Part shown: piece by piece, positions 1-9,274 of the stretch | Position numbering within the stretch: the stretch's first letter is position 1 | Layout: each line of letters begins with the position of its first letter | Source of the DNA: Fibrobacter sp. | GTDB taxonomy: Bacteria; Fibrobacterota; Fibrobacteria; Fibrobacterales; Fibrobacteraceae | Direction of reading: 5' to 3' | NCBI GenBank assembly: GCA_031271785.1 | Contig: JAISUZ010000023.1 | Location: forward strand, 1 to 44,985 | Length of the DNA stretch: 44,985 bases | Program-made: the position numbers and the translations under genes | The notes under the pieces: model-generated | Seen by the model: only the letters and a program-made list of their open reading frames with translations | Database searches by the model: none | Told to the model about the DNA's origin: nothing

Positions 1-45
1 CCTCGCGTTTTTACGCAATCGGGACAATCGCGAGGAACTCAATAG

Positions 46-270
46 CGTGAGGCAGGCGGAGGGCGGCGCAGCCGGTGCCGCAGGCACGGGAGCAAAGCGA
101 ACCCCGGAACCACGCCGACACGGCGCTTTACAGTGGACCCTGATCCCGAACTTGTTTTGCGCATCAATTAAGTCGCACTTTCATGTAAAACTTTCCAAGT
201 CTGCACCGCCGCTTGGTCAGGATCAGGGTGATGGACGACCGGGATGGTTGTGGTGGCGCCGGGGCACGCC
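46..270 (+). repeat. Type B structured repeat, copy B1, with nested C module
   Basis: The element starts at GCGTGAGGCAGGCGGAGGG and ends at the GC box GCGCCGGGGCACGCC (256-270). The interior has a small hairpin around 74-88 (GGTGCC/GGCAC). The terminal stem pairs 121-126 with 256-261, and its long loop holds a second repeat, C (155-230), which is bounded by the perfect 9-bp inverted repeat CCCTGATCC (138-146) / GGATCAGGG (220-228). Other B copies are at 29102, 35670 and 41365. Positions 271-378 hold no gene; 322-347 match a fragment of repeat D (CGCGTTCGCGATGAC). Open frames across this stretch are repeat translations. Confidence 0.85.
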
Positions 271-378
271 CAATTCATTCGGAACAGTGCTTGTATTCAT
301 GATTGACATCCTCCGGAGCGCCACACGCGTTCCGCGTTCGCGATGACAAGAAGGAGTGCGGCTCGTGAAGAGATTACT

Positions 379-711
379 TTACCCTGCGTTTGACTGTTCC
401 TGATATTTTTCGAGAATGCAATTTTCAATGTGTTCCTTTAACTGCCGCGTGACCGGGTTATAAATGGATCGGTATTCTTCTCCTTTATAAAACGGGTCGT
501 TCGGGTAAGCGACAAAGAATCCGTTGGCGCCGTCCACAATGCGAAGCCCCGTTAAAAGCAGTTGATCGTTTAAAAGTACCCGGGCAAACGCTTTTGTTTT
601 GCCGAGGTTCCCTTCTTTCAGCGGATACACTTGAACGTGAGTGACAACCAAACAATCAAAAAGAATTTCCTTTTCGGTTTTGGGTTTGGTTTCTTTTTTA
701 TGGTTAGCCAT
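379..711 (-). CDS. spoVG: SpoVG-family nucleic-acid-binding regulator
   Basis: This is a 110-residue protein of the SpoVG family, small DNA/RNA-binding regulators known from sporulation in Bacillus and also present in many non-spore-formers. The family core is clear: a first beta strand (VTHVQVYPL), the central segment TGLRIVDGANGFFVAYPND at about residues 51-69, and the C-terminal helix that follows YNPVTRQLKEHIE. The N-terminus is a short Lys-rich tail. I chose the ATG at 711 because AGGAGG lies 6 nt upstream; the frame stays open to 798, but the extra residues do not resemble the family. It lies downstream of pilC on the same strand but beyond a terminator, so it probably has its own promoter. 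Its target here is unknown. Confidence 0.85.
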   Translation of the reverse strand: MANHKKETKPKTEKEILFDCLVVTHVQVYPLKEGNLGKTKAFARVLLNDQLLLTGLRIVDGANGFFVAYPNDPFYKGEEYRSIYNPVTRQLKEHIENCILEKYQEQSNAG

Positions 712-777
712 GCGGCGCCTCCTGGTAATAAAGTGAACCCCAAACGGGGCAGCTTTATTAAAGCAAAACGGATGCCA

Positions 778-812
778 CAAAAAAAGCCTCAAATTCATTC
801 AAATTCGAGACT
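778..812 (-). terminator. Rho-independent terminator of the pilT-pilC unit
   Basis: Read on the minus strand, CTCGAATTT / GAATTTGAG form a 9-bp stem (two G-U pairs) with loop GAAT, followed by GC and a run of seven T. It lies about 40 nt after the pilC stop and separates pilTC from spoVG. Confidence 0.7.
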
Positions 813-853
813 TTTCAAAAAATCAATGTGTTTAATCGGCGATTAAGCGGTGA

Positions 854-2056
854 TTAACCTTGAACGGCATCGGACATGCTGAAGATCGGCATATACATGG
901 CAACGAGCATAAAGCCCACGGCGCCGCCGAGCACCACGATAATGAGCGGTTCGATCATGGATGTGACCGCGTCAATGGCCGCTTCTACTTCTTCGTCATA
1001 AAAGTCCGCGACTTTCAAAAGCATTCCGCCCAAGTTACCGGTGCGTTCACCGACTCCCGTCATTTGCACAACCATCGGCGGGAAAATTTTCGTTTCCTTC
1101 ATCGGTTCGGCAATGGGTTTACCGCCCGCAATCGCTGTGGATACTTTTAGAATAGCGGCTTCTACCGCCATGTTGCCGGCCGTTTTGGCGGTGACCTGGA
1201 GTGCGTCGATAATGGAAACGCCCGCGTTCAAGAGTGTTCCCAACGTTCTTCCGAAACGCGCAATGGCGTTTTTGGTTTGCAAGTCGCCGAGTTTCGGTAC
1301 TTTCAGCATTAAGTAGTCAAACTGATAACGGAGCCGCGGCACTTTTAATACGACACGGATAGCGACAATAAAAGCGATCACCAGCAAAATCCAAAAAGCG
1401 GCGTAATCTTTCAAGAGGTTGGAGGCGTTCATCACCATCTGCGTAGGCCACGGGAGCGCGCCGCCGATAGAGTCAAACATTTCCGCAAATGTCGGCACCA
1501 CGAAAGTAAGCATCGCAATCACCACAAACACCGCAACAATCGCGACCATCGCCGGGTAAGTCATGGCTTTTTTCACTTTACGTTTTAAGCGTTCGCTCGC
1601 TTCCTGATAATCGGCTAGGCGAAGCAAAATGCCTTCCAAGATACCGCCCGCTTCGCCGGCGGCCACCATGTTCACATAAAGCGTGTCAAATACTTTCGGA
1701 TGCTGCCCGAGTGCGTCGGCGAGAGTGGAGCCGCCGTTAATGCTCATGCTCACCTTGTGAATTACGCTTTTCAAAGCCGGGTTATCGGTTTGCTCTTCCA
1801 GAATGTTTAAGCACTGAAGCATGGGAAGCCCGGCGGAACACATGACGGAGAACATTCGGGTAAAACGGCTGATGTCTGCGGCCCTGATACCGGTGCCGAT
1901 TTTAAAACTGATTTCGGTCGGTTTTTTCTTTACAAATTGAATCACCAAACGTTTCCGGCGCAGTAACGATTCCGCTTCGGCTTTGCTCGCGGCTTCGATC
2001 TGTCCGTCAAAAACGTTCCCTTGTGCATTTTGAGCTTTATAAAGAAATACGGCCAT
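854..2056 (-). CDS. pilC: Type IV pilus / type II secretion inner-membrane platform protein PilC
   Basis: PilC/GspF is the polytopic inner-membrane platform on which the pilus ATPases act. The 400-residue length fits the family. Two homologous T2SF domains are visible: residues about 65-190 (FTRMFSVMCSAGLPMLQCLNIL) and about 270-395 (FGRTLGTLLNAGVSIIDALQ). Each is followed by hydrophobic segments, about residues 168-190, 220-237 and 370-392. The repeated G-E-x-G/T-G-x-L pattern (AAGEAGGILEGIL and GVGERTGNLGGML) is typical. The start at 2056 has AAGGA 7 nt upstream. It begins one base after the pilT stop, so the two are co-transcribed. No PilB, pilin or secretin gene lies in the window, so whether it serves pili or secretion rests on its pairing with PilT. 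Confidence 0.92.
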   Translation of the reverse strand: MAVFLYKAQNAQGNVFDGQIEAASKAEAESLLRRKRLVIQFVKKKPTEISFKIGTGIRAADISRFTRMFSVMCSAGLPMLQCLNILEEQTDNPALKSVIHKVSMSINGGSTLADALGQHPKVFDTLYVNMVAAGEAGGILEGILLRLADYQEASERLKRKVKKAMTYPAMVAIVAVFVVIAMLTFVVPTFAEMFDSIGGALPWPTQMVMNASNLLKDYAAFWILLVIAFIVAIRVVLKVPRLRYQFDYLMLKVPKLGDLQTKNAIARFGRTLGTLLNAGVSIIDALQVTAKTAGNMAVEAAILKVSTAIAGGKPIAEPMKETKIFPPMVVQMTGVGERTGNLGGMLLKVADFYDEEVEAAIDAVTSMIEPLIIVVLGGAVGFMLVAMYMPIFSMSDAVQG

Positions 2057-2057
2057 G

Positions 2058-3125
2058 CTAGATTCCTTTTTCCATCAACAGTTTTTCCAACTGATCCGGG
2101 TTTGAAGATTTTGCGATCGCATCGAAACGATCCACTTTGCGTTCCGCCACCAAATCACACAGACGCATGTTCATGGTATTCATTCCGAACTTCTGCCCGA
2201 TTTCAATCATGGATTCGATTTGATGCACTTTGTCATCGCGAATCAAGGCGCGAATACCCGGAGTGACGTTCATGACTTCATAACACATGACGCGCCCGCC
2301 GCCGATTTTGGGAATAAGCGTTTGACAAATGACGCCTTGAAGCACAAACGAAAGCTGGGTACGGATGGTTTGCTGTTCGCCTTTCGGGAACGCATCCACA
2401 ATACGGTTAATGGTTTGCACGGAAGAGTTGGTATGCAGTGTGGCAAAAGTCAAGTGACCCGTTTCCGCAATGGTGAGAGCGGCGCGAATCGTTTCCAGGT
2501 CGCGCATTTCACCGATCAGCACCACATCGGGATCTTGGCGAAGCGCCATTTTTAAAGCCTGAGAGAAACTGGATGTGTCGTTCCCTACTTCGCGCTGGTT
2601 GATCATGCAGCCTTGATGTTTGTGCAGAAATTCAATCGGATCTTCTACCGTCAAAATATGATCGTGGCGTTCCTTATTGATTTTATCGATCATCGCCGCA
2701 AGCGTTGTGGATTTACCGGAGCCAGTGGCTCCGGTCACGAGAACGAGCCCTGAAGGACGCGTGGTGAATTCACCCATGATCGGCGGGAGCCCGAGTTCAC
2801 GGAAGGTTTTGATTTCCAGAGGAATAATACGAAGCGCAAGCGCTACGCAGCCGCGCTGCAAATAGGCGTTCGCACGGAAACGCGCGAGGTTCTGAATTCC
2901 GAAAGAAAAGTCGCATTCCTTATTGAGCTCAAACTGCTTTTTCTGCATTTCATTCATGAGCGAATAAGTGATTCTCATGGTTTCATCGGGTTTCAGCTTT
3001 TCCATGCCGAGCGGGGTTAATTTTCCGGATAAACGAATTAAGGGAGGACTGCCGGCAGTAATATGAAGGTCGGAAGCTCCGCGCTTCACCATTTCGGAGA
3101 GAAGTTCTTGAATATTGTAAGCCAT
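2058..3125 (-). CDS. pilT: Type IV pilus retraction ATPase PilT
   Basis: PilT is the hexameric cytoplasmic ATPase that powers pilus retraction and twitching motility. The 355 residues carry the full set of motifs: an N-terminal PAS-like domain (SDLHITAGSPP, about 18-28), Walker A GATGSGKST at 132-140, the Asp box ILTVEDPIEF, Walker B VVLIGEMRDLET, the His box HLTFATLHTNS, and the PilT-type C-terminal GIRALIRD, equivalent to the AIRNLIR motif needed for retraction. This C-terminal motif separates it from PilB/GspE. No Shine-Dalgarno sequence is visible before the ATG at 3125. The 190-bp gap to the divergent padR gene should hold its promoter. It is the first gene of the pilT-pilC unit. Confidence 0.93.
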   Translation of the reverse strand: MAYNIQELLSEMVKRGASDLHITAGSPPLIRLSGKLTPLGMEKLKPDETMRITYSLMNEMQKKQFELNKECDFSFGIQNLARFRANAYLQRGCVALALRIIPLEIKTFRELGLPPIMGEFTTRPSGLVLVTGATGSGKSTTLAAMIDKINKERHDHILTVEDPIEFLHKHQGCMINQREVGNDTSSFSQALKMALRQDPDVVLIGEMRDLETIRAALTIAETGHLTFATLHTNSSVQTINRIVDAFPKGEQQTIRTQLSFVLQGVICQTLIPKIGGGRVMCYEVMNVTPGIRALIRDDKVHQIESMIEIGQKFGMNTMNMRLCDLVAERKVDRFDAIAKSSNPDQLEKLLMEKGI

Positions 3126-3280
3126 GAGGTGAATATACCATAATTTAATTAATTAAGTTTAGGTTTTTTGGGCAAGAAACGAGAAAAATAGCGGATTGCC
3201 CAAAAAGAAACCCGGCAGGTAAGCCTGCGTTTGTTTTTCAAAAAATTCTGTCTTTTCCATAGAAAAAGATGTATATTTTT

Positions 3281-3303
3281 TACAATTATTCCAAGTTGGA
3301 ATA
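3281..3303 (+). promoter_or_regulatory. Putative -10 and perfect palindromic operator upstream of padR
   Basis: A perfect 17-bp palindrome, TATTCCAA-G-TTGGAATA (3287-3303), lies directly after TACAAT (3281-3286), a good -10 match, and 13 bp before the padR start. The site would overlap the transcription start. Binding by the PadR protein is inferred. It does not match the ATGT-N8-ACAT form known for some PadR operators. No convincing -35 is visible. Confidence 0.5.
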
Positions 3304-3316
3304 TATAGGTTTTTTT

Positions 3317-3943
3317 ATGAATCGTTACGATTTGGTCCTTTTAGGGCTCATTTTAGAGCACGAATGCAGCGGTTACGACATCATCACGCAAATCCGCGTG
3401 CGTGAGTTAGACCGTTGGGCAAAGATCAGCACCTCCACGGTTTATAACCGCTTGACCCGTTTAGAAAAAAACGGAGCCATTTCGGGCCGCGTGGAACGCG
3501 ACGGCAACCGGCCGGAGCGTACTATTTTCTCAATTACCGATAAAGGAAGAGAAATCCTCCGCAAGGAAATCGTGAAGCATTTGACGGGTTTTAACGACGA
3601 TCCCCGCACCCTCGGTTACGCGTTTCTTTACGGAATTGTGCCTAAAGAAGTGATTCGCTCGCTTGAGGTGCACGAAAAACGCTTAAATCAGGAAGTGGAC
3701 CGCTTAACGGAAATGATTCAGGCGGAACCCCGCCCGACCCTTTACCCGGAAGGCCCTTTTTTGAATTGTATGTCCCGCGATCATATTTTGGTGGAATTAA
3801 AGTATGTGCGGGCCGCCATCGCTATTTTGAAAGATCCGATTCGCAGCCAAAAATTAAACGGCTATTTCCGGATCAATTTCGGTTCCCGGAACTTTGACGA
3901 TGCCGGCGAATCTTCGAGCTTAAACAAAACAACTCACTCTTAA
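3317..3943 (+). CDS. PadR-family transcriptional regulator
   Basis: This 208-residue protein has a PadR-type winged helix at the N-terminus: LVLLGLILEHECSGYDIITQI, then a recognition-helix region WAKISTSTVYNRLTRLEKNGAI and the wing VERDGNRPERTIFSITDKGREIL. The C-terminal half (about residues 95-190) is mostly helical with Lys/Glu/Leu spacing, as in the dimerising domain of the longer PadR/Vir-type class. The ATG at 3317 begins the domain directly; an upstream in-frame ATG would add 16 residues read through the palindrome. It ends 11 bp before the GH94 gene and is probably co-transcribed with it. It may therefore repress its own operon, but the effector is unknown. Confidence 0.85.
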   Translation: MNRYDLVLLGLILEHECSGYDIITQIRVRELDRWAKISTSTVYNRLTRLEKNGAISGRVERDGNRPERTIFSITDKGREILRKEIVKHLTGFNDDPRTLGYAFLYGIVPKEVIRSLEVHEKRLNQEVDRLTEMIQAEPRPTLYPEGPFLNCMSRDHILVELKYVRAAIAILKDPIRSQKLNGYFRINFGSRNFDDAGESSSLNKTTHS

Positions 3944-3954
3944 ACGGAGACCTC

Positions 3955-6477
3955 ATGGCTAACGAAAAAGCAAAACGCCCCACTCAAAAACCGAGAGCGA
4001 AGAAGCCCGCCAAGTCCGATAAGGCTTGCTGCTGCAATTCGACTCAATACGGTTATTTTGACGACGTTCGCAAAGAATATATTTTGACAAACCCCGCTAC
4101 CCCTATCAAATGGTGCAATTATGTAGGCACTTTGAATTTCGGCGGGATTGTGGATACGACCGGCGGCACGCTGATTTGTAAAGGCGACCCGGCTCTGAAC
4201 CGCATTACCAAATATATCGCTCAAATGCCGAGTTCGGATTTTAAGGCAAGTACGGTTTATATCCGCGTTAAAGACGGTAAGTCTTATCAGGTTTTTTCTC
4301 CGTTTGTAACTCCGACATTGATTCCGATGGACAAGTGGGAATGCCGCATTGGGCTTTCTTATTCGCGCTGGATTGCCGAAGTGTTCGGACTCCGCATTCA
4401 AATTACGATTTTTGTGCCGACAGGCTCTAACACGCTCCTCCAGGATATTCAGGTCACGAACATTTCCCGCGCGGCGAAAGAAATAGATGTTATCCCTGTT
4501 TACGAATTCAGCCATTTTGAAGCCGAAAAGCAGCTCACAAACGCCGACTGGGTTCCGCAAACCATGACTTTGAAGGCGCACCCGGAAAAAACGGGGCACC
4601 TGGTTCTCGAGCAATACGCTTATATGAAACGCGATTACGCGGTGAACTATGTAACCGCCGATGCCAAAGTTTCCAGTTTCGACGGCGATCGCCGCCAATT
4701 CCTGGGCGCGAACGAAATGGGCAGCTGGGCGCTCCCGCTTGCTCTCGGTGAAAAAGAACTCTCGAACAGCGAATGCGACCGCGGCGATAATATCGCGGCT
4801 CTCATGATTCACGCCGGAAAACTTGCTCCGAAAAAAACTTTCCGCACCTGTACCCAACTCGGTCAGGAACAAAGTCTGAAAGTAGCGGCTAAAGCGATTA
4901 AGAAATACCGCGATTTGAAAAATGTTGATAAGGCTTTCGATGAACTCGCCAAGTTCTGGACCGATTATCTTTCCGCTATTGAAGTGAAAACTCCGGATGC
5001 TTCGTTTAACTCTATGGTGAACGTGCATAATCCGCGCCAGTGCCACACTACGAAAAACTGGAGCCGTTATCTTTCTCTGTATCAACTCGGTTACGGTACC
5101 TCACGCGGTATCGGTTACCGCGATTCGAGCCAGGATTTGCTCGGCGTGATGAGTCACATGCCCGAAGAAGCGCTTGAACTCGCGAAAAATCTTCTTTCCG
5201 TACAACGTCCGGAAGGCAACGCCATGCACCAGTATTTGCCTTCCAAACTGATTCTCGGCGAAGGCGATGAAGCAAACGAAGGCGATTCCCGCGAAAAAGC
5301 GGCGGACGGTTACTGCGACTGGTACGGCGATGACCATTTGTGGATTGTTCTCACGATTGCCGGCTACCTGAAAGAAACCGGAAACCTCAATCTCTTGAAA
5401 CAGGAAATTCCGTTCTACGAAAAAGGCAAGAAACGCGCCGAACGCCAAAAAGGTACGGTTCTCGATCACTTGCAGCGGAGCCTCCAATTCACTCACGATC
5501 ACATGGGCAAGCACGGGATTCCGCTTCTCGGTTTTGCCGACTGGAACGATACCATGAATCTCGCTCCGGGCGCCGAATCCACATTCAACGCAAGTCTTTA
5601 CGGAAAAGCGCTTTTGGAGATGATGGATATTTGCGAAGCTACTGGCGATATGAAGTCTCTTGAAAAATACAAGAGCTGGTATCAGGAAGTGAAAAAAGCC
5701 TTGAACGATAACGTTTGGGACGGCGCGTGGTGGAAACGCTGGTTCGACAAAGACGGCGTGGCTTACGGTTCCAAAGATCAGAAATACGGTAAGATTCACT
5801 GTAACGGTCAATCCTGGCCGGTGATCAGCGGCCTTGCCGAAGGCGAACGGGCGCGCAAAGCTCTCGACAGCGTGAACAAGTATTTGAATACATCGAACGG
5901 GATCAAGCTTTCCTGGCCGGGTTATAAGGGTTTCGATCCGAAAGTCGGCGGGATTTCCACGTATCCTCCCGGAGCGAAAGAAAACGGCGGGATTTTCCTC
6001 CACGCAAACCCGTGGGTGATGATTGCCGAAACGATCATGGGCAACGGCGACCGCGCTTACGAATATTACAACCAAATTAACCCGGCGGCTAAAAACGGCA
6101 AGCTGGATGAGTTCGAATCCGAACCTTACTGCTATCCTCAAAATATTTTGGGCAACGAACATAAGCAATTCGGTTTGGCGCGCAACGCCTGGCTTTCGGG
6201 TACGAGTTCCTGGACTTACCAGGCCGCGACTCAGTACATTCTCGGCATTCGCGCAAGTTTCAGCGGGTTGATTATCGACCCGTGCATTCCTTCTTCCTGG
6301 GAAGGTTTTGAAGCGACACGCAAATACCGCGGGGCGACTTACCAAATTACGGTGAAGAACCCTAAGGGAATTTGTAAGGGTGTTGAAAAAATGGTTGTCG
6401 ATGGTAAAGAAATCGACAGTAATGTGGTTCCGTTCTTCAAGAGCGGTACGCATAAAATTGAAGTGACTCTCGGGTAA
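3955..6477 (+). CDS. GH94 cellobiose/oligosaccharide phosphorylase
   Basis: This is a cytoplasmic phosphorylase that would split a beta-linked disaccharide with phosphate, giving a sugar 1-phosphate and saving ATP. The 840 residues carry GH94 landmarks: the N-terminal YGYFDDVRKEYILTNPATP block (about 32-50), a beta-sandwich domain, then an (alpha/alpha)6 domain with GIGYRDSSQDLLG (Arg389) and FADWNDTMNL (DWND 529-532), which holds the family's general-acid Asp. A Lys-rich tail with CCC (about 1-30) precedes the domain and is unusual. Cellobiose is the likeliest substrate in a cellulose degrader, but laminaribiose or chitobiose cannot be excluded by eye. GGAG sits 5 nt before the ATG. The upstream neighbour is padR; a strong terminator follows. 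Confidence 0.85.
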   Translation: MANEKAKRPTQKPRAKKPAKSDKACCCNSTQYGYFDDVRKEYILTNPATPIKWCNYVGTLNFGGIVDTTGGTLICKGDPALNRITKYIAQMPSSDFKASTVYIRVKDGKSYQVFSPFVTPTLIPMDKWECRIGLSYSRWIAEVFGLRIQITIFVPTGSNTLLQDIQVTNISRAAKEIDVIPVYEFSHFEAEKQLTNADWVPQTMTLKAHPEKTGHLVLEQYAYMKRDYAVNYVTADAKVSSFDGDRRQFLGANEMGSWALPLALGEKELSNSECDRGDNIAALMIHAGKLAPKKTFRTCTQLGQEQSLKVAAKAIKKYRDLKNVDKAFDELAKFWTDYLSAIEVKTPDASFNSMVNVHNPRQCHTTKNWSRYLSLYQLGYGTSRGIGYRDSSQDLLGVMSHMPEEALELAKNLLSVQRPEGNAMHQYLPSKLILGEGDEANEGDSREKAADGYCDWYGDDHLWIVLTIAGYLKETGNLNLLKQEIPFYEKGKKRAERQKGTVLDHLQRSLQFTHDHMGKHGIPLLGFADWNDTMNLAPGAESTFNASLYGKALLEMMDICEATGDMKSLEKYKSWYQEVKKALNDNVWDGAWWKRWFDKDGVAYGSKDQKYGKIHCNGQSWPVISGLAEGERARKALDSVNKYLNTSNGIKLSWPGYKGFDPKVGGISTYPPGAKENGGIFLHANPWVMIAETIMGNGDRAYEYYNQINPAAKNGKLDEFESEPYCYPQNILGNEHKQFGLARNAWLSGTSSWTYQAATQYILGIRASFSGLIIDPCIPSSWEGFEATRKYRGATYQITVKNPKGICKGVEKMVVDGKEIDSNVVPFFKSGTHKIEVTLG

Positions 6478-6499
6478 TTTTCTTTAATCAAGTTTCCAA

Positions 6500-6528
6500 A
6501 AGCCCTGCCTTTCGGCAGGGCTTTTTTT
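6500..6528 (+). terminator. Rho-independent terminator after the GH94 gene
   Basis: A perfect 10-bp stem, AAGCCCTGCC / GGCAGGGCTT, with loop TTTC leads into a run of seven T (6522-6528). It closes the padR-GH94 unit. Confidence 0.92.
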
Positions 6529-6846
6529 GTATAGAGAAATTCAAAGGATTGCACATTTCATGCCTGAAAATAAAGATTCCGCGCTTCGAGTCACTAGTTT
6601 TATGAAAACCGAGAATTGCACGCATGGGAATGGGAATAGAAATGTGATTCCGGATTTCGATTCACAATTTAAACAGGACAATAACGATGGGATCATCGCA
6701 GACCTGGAAAATCTTGCACGCCGGACCGAACTATGGGGGTAGCGAAAAACCTGCCGTACGCGCCGGCGACTAACAGAAGCCGATGATGCGCGGACGATCA
6801 GCAGGATTGAAGCGAGGGGGACACTCCCCCTTTTAATTATTTCGGT
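6529..6846. other. Intergenic stretch with a second plus-strand terminator
   Basis: No convincing gene lies between the convergent GH94 and aconitase genes. A 60-codon frame at 6560-6742 has only a weak ribosome-binding site (AAAGGA, 11 nt) and no recognisable family. At 6815-6834 the hairpin AGGGGGA-CAC-TCCCCCT is followed by TTTTAATTATT, a plus-strand terminator shape. The minus-strand side lacks a T-run, so it is a poor terminator for aconitase. The start (ATGCCTGAA) and the segment before the hairpin (TTGAAGCGA) recur near 23967-24015, so this may be a longer form of the repeat found there. Confidence 0.45.
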
Positions 6847-9099
6847 TTATCCGCGGATCAGGTTCAGCGCGCTACCGGCCTTAAACCATTCCCATTGCTG
6901 ATTGTTGTAAGTGTGCAGCAAAAAGATTTCGTCGAAGGTGCCGTCTTCGTGAGTGATCATCAGTGTGAACGGTTTTCCGGGCGCAAAAGTTTCGAGTCCG
7001 AGAATGTCGAACTGATCTTTTTCCCGGATTTTGTCGTAGTCCGCCGGGGTTTCAAACGTGAGCGCGAGCATTCCCTGTTTTTTCAGGTTTGTTTCGTGAA
7101 TGCGGGCAAAACTTTTGACGATCACCGCTTTGACTCCGAGGAAACGAGGTTCCATCGCGGCGTGTTCGCGGCTTGATCCTTCGCCGTAGTTTTCATCGCC
7201 GATCACAATGGAGCCGAGCCCGGCATCGCGGTAATATTTGGCGAGGTCCGGGACCGCCATCCACTCTCCGCTCAAGCTTTGAACGCGGTTTGTTTCTCCG
7301 TTGAACGCGTTGGTGGCGCCGATTAAAAGGTTGCGGGATATGTTTTCCAGATGCCCGCGGTATTTGAGCCAGGGACCCGCCATGGAGATATGGTCGGTGG
7401 TGCATTTTCCTTTTACCTTAATGAGGAGCGGGACTTTTTTCGGGTCCTTGCCGTCCCACGGCGCAAACGGTACGAGAGCTTGAAGGCGGTCGCTCTTTTC
7501 CGGTATCCGGACTTGAATGGCAGAGCCGTCTTTTGCCGGCGCCTGGTAACCTGCGTCGGGCGCTTCGAACCCTTTTTCCGGAAGTTCTTTGGTTTCGGGC
7601 GGCGTTAAACGCACGCTTTCACCGCGTTCGTTTGTGAGCGAGTCGGTGTCCGGATTAAACAGGAGGCTTCCGGAGAGAGCGGCAATAACCGCCATTTCCG
7701 GGCTGCAGACAAAGGCGTGTGTGTTCGGGTTTCCGTCGGCGCGTTTGGCAAAATTCCGGTTAAACGAATGGACGATGGAGTTCAATTCTTTTTTGTCGGC
7801 GCCGAGACGGTCCCACATACCGATACAGGGGCCGCAGGCGTTGGTCATGATGGTCGCGCCGAACTTTTCGAATACCGCCATGATGCCGTCGCGTTCGGCG
7901 GTATGGCGCACGAGTTCCGAGCCCGGGTTGATTATTAAAGGTACTTTCGGTTTTAATCCTTTTTCGAGCGCCTGCCGAATTAAATTTGCCGCCTGATAAA
8001 GGTCTTCATAACTCGAATTGGTGCAACTTCCGATCAAAGCGGCGCTCACCGGCGCCGGGGAATTAAATTCTTTCAGCGATTCGCTCATGTTTTCCACGGA
8101 GAATGCGCGGTCGGGGCTGAACGGGCCGTTGTAATGCGGTTTTAATTCCGAGAGATTGATTTCAATGACGCGGTCAAAATATTTTTCCGGCGCGGTTTCG
8201 ATTTCGGCGTCGGCCCGGAGATGTTCCGCAATTTTGTTTGCCGCGAGAGCCACGGCTTCACGGCCTGTGGATTTCAGATAACGTTCCATGGAGTCATCGT
8301 AACCGAAAGTGGAGCAAGTGGCTCCTGCTTCGGCGCCCATGTTTGCAATTGTCGCTTTCCCGGTGGCGCTAAGACTGCGCGCGCCTTCGCCGAAATATTC
8401 GATAATCGCGTTGGTGCCGCCTTTTACGGTGAGGATTCCGGCGAGTTTTAATATTACATCTTTGGCCGAAGCAAAGCCGGAGAGCTTTCCGGTTAGTTTT
8501 ACGCCGATGATTTTCGGGTATTTCAATTCCCAAGGAAGATCCACCATGGCATCGACGGCATCCGCGCCGCCCACGCCGATAGCGAGCATGCCGAGACCGC
8601 CGGCATTGACCGTGTGAGAGTCAGTGCCGATCATCATGCCGCCGGGGACCGCATAATTTTCAAGAACGACCTGATGAATGATTCCCGCGCCCGGTTTCCA
8701 AAAATCAATACCGTATTTCGCGGAAACCGATTCCAAAAATGCATAGACTTCTTTATTTTCTTCAAGCGCCCGCGGCAAATCTTTGGCAACGCCATCGCGC
8801 GCGGTGATCAGGTGATCGCAATGCACCGAAGACGGTACCGCTGTTTTCGCTTTGCCCGCGGTCATGAATTGGAGGAGAGCCATTTGAGCGGTGGCATCTT
8901 GCATGGCCACGCGGTCGGGATGAAATTCGGCAAAATTCGCGCCGCGCTGATAAACGCAATCCACGCCCGATTCGATCAAGTGTGAATAAATAATTTTTTC
9001 CGCAAGCGTTAAAGGACGGTTTAACATTTTCCGCGCCCGAGCTACGCGCCCCGGAATTTTGGCGTAAAGAGCCCGAATCATTTCCAAATCAAAAAGCAT
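6847..9099 (-). CDS. acn: Aconitate hydratase, mitochondrial type
   Basis: Aconitase isomerises citrate to isocitrate in the TCA cycle with a [4Fe-4S] cluster. At 750 residues it matches the mitochondrial-type (ACO2-like) class and not the roughly 890-residue AcnA or the AcnB class. The cluster ligands are visible in [12 protein letters not shown] and in [13 protein letters not shown] (C-x2-C). Substrate-site stretches [22 protein letters not shown] and the C-terminal swivel-domain [15 protein letters not shown] are intact. I chose ATG 9099 because GAGG lies 6 nt upstream; a GTG at 9105 would overlap that site. It is downstream of the exchanger, with a 175-bp gap holding a long inverted repeat. 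Confidence 0.95.
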   Translation of the reverse strand: MLFDLEMIRALYAKIPGRVARARKMLNRPLTLAEKIIYSHLIESGVDCVYQRGANFAEFHPDRVAMQDATAQMALLQFMTAGKAKTAVPSSVHCDHLITARDGVAKDLPRALEENKEVYAFLESVSAKYGIDFWKPGAGIIHQVVLENYAVPGGMMIGTDSHTVNAGGLGMLAIGVGGADAVDAMVDLPWELKYPKIIGVKLTGKLSGFASAKDVILKLAGILTVKGGTNAIIEYFGEGARSLSATGKATIANMGAEAGATCSTFGYDDSMERYLKSTGREAVALAANKIAEHLRADAEIETAPEKYFDRVIEINLSELKPHYNGPFSPDRAFSVENMSESLKEFNSPAPVSAALIGSCTNSSYEDLYQAANLIRQALEKGLKPKVPLIINPGSELVRHTAERDGIMAVFEKFGATIMTNACGPCIGMWDRLGADKKELNSIVHSFNRNFAKRADGNPNTHAFVCSPEMAVIAALSGSLLFNPDTDSLTNERGESVRLTPPETKELPEKGFEAPDAGYQAPAKDGSAIQVRIPEKSDRLQALVPFAPWDGKDPKKVPLLIKVKGKCTTDHISMAGPWLKYRGHLENISRNLLIGATNAFNGETNRVQSLSGEWMAVPDLAKYYRDAGLGSIVIGDENYGEGSSREHAAMEPRFLGVKAVIVKSFARIHETNLKKQGMLALTFETPADYDKIREKDQFDILGLETFAPGKPFTLMITHEDGTFDEIFLLHTYNNQQWEWFKAGSALNLIRG

Positions 9100-9191
9100 A
9101 ATCACCTCAAAGTATTAAGCATTTATAGGGCACCCTAAAAATTGCTTTGCGTTCGTGAAATCTAGCAAAAACCGAGCAGAAGCAGGAGTGA

Positions 9192-9222
9192 AAATTGACT
9201 GTATCGGTGATACAGCCAATTT
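9192..9222 (-). promoter_or_regulatory. 14-bp inverted repeat between exchanger and aconitase
   Basis: The arms at 9192-9205 and 9209-9222 (core CTGTATC / GATACAG, flanked by AATTG / CAATT) are separated by 3 nt. One position mismatches on the plus strand, but as minus-strand RNA it is a G-U pair, so the stem is continuous. A TTTT run follows on the minus strand. It could be a terminator for the upstream exchanger or an operator of the aconitase promoter. Confidence 0.5.
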
Positions 9223-9274
9223 GAACGACGAACTGATGCGATGTGTTTTTACAGATTTCATAGGAAATGAATTT

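Noticed and set aside
47-346. Open frame translating to MRQAEGG...
   Set aside because: It is a translation of the type B and C repeats; the same peptide pieces appear wherever the repeat does, in different frames and strands.
5101-6453. 450-codon frame antisense to the GH94 gene (and a 381-codon one at 3940-5085)
   Set aside because: GH94 is unmistakable on the plus strand; the antisense frames come from its codon bias and have no recognisable motifs.
6560-6742. Possible 60-residue protein starting MPENKDS
   Set aside because: Weak ribosome-binding site, no family, and its start and downstream flank recur in degenerate form at 23967-24015; kept only as a low-confidence intergenic note.
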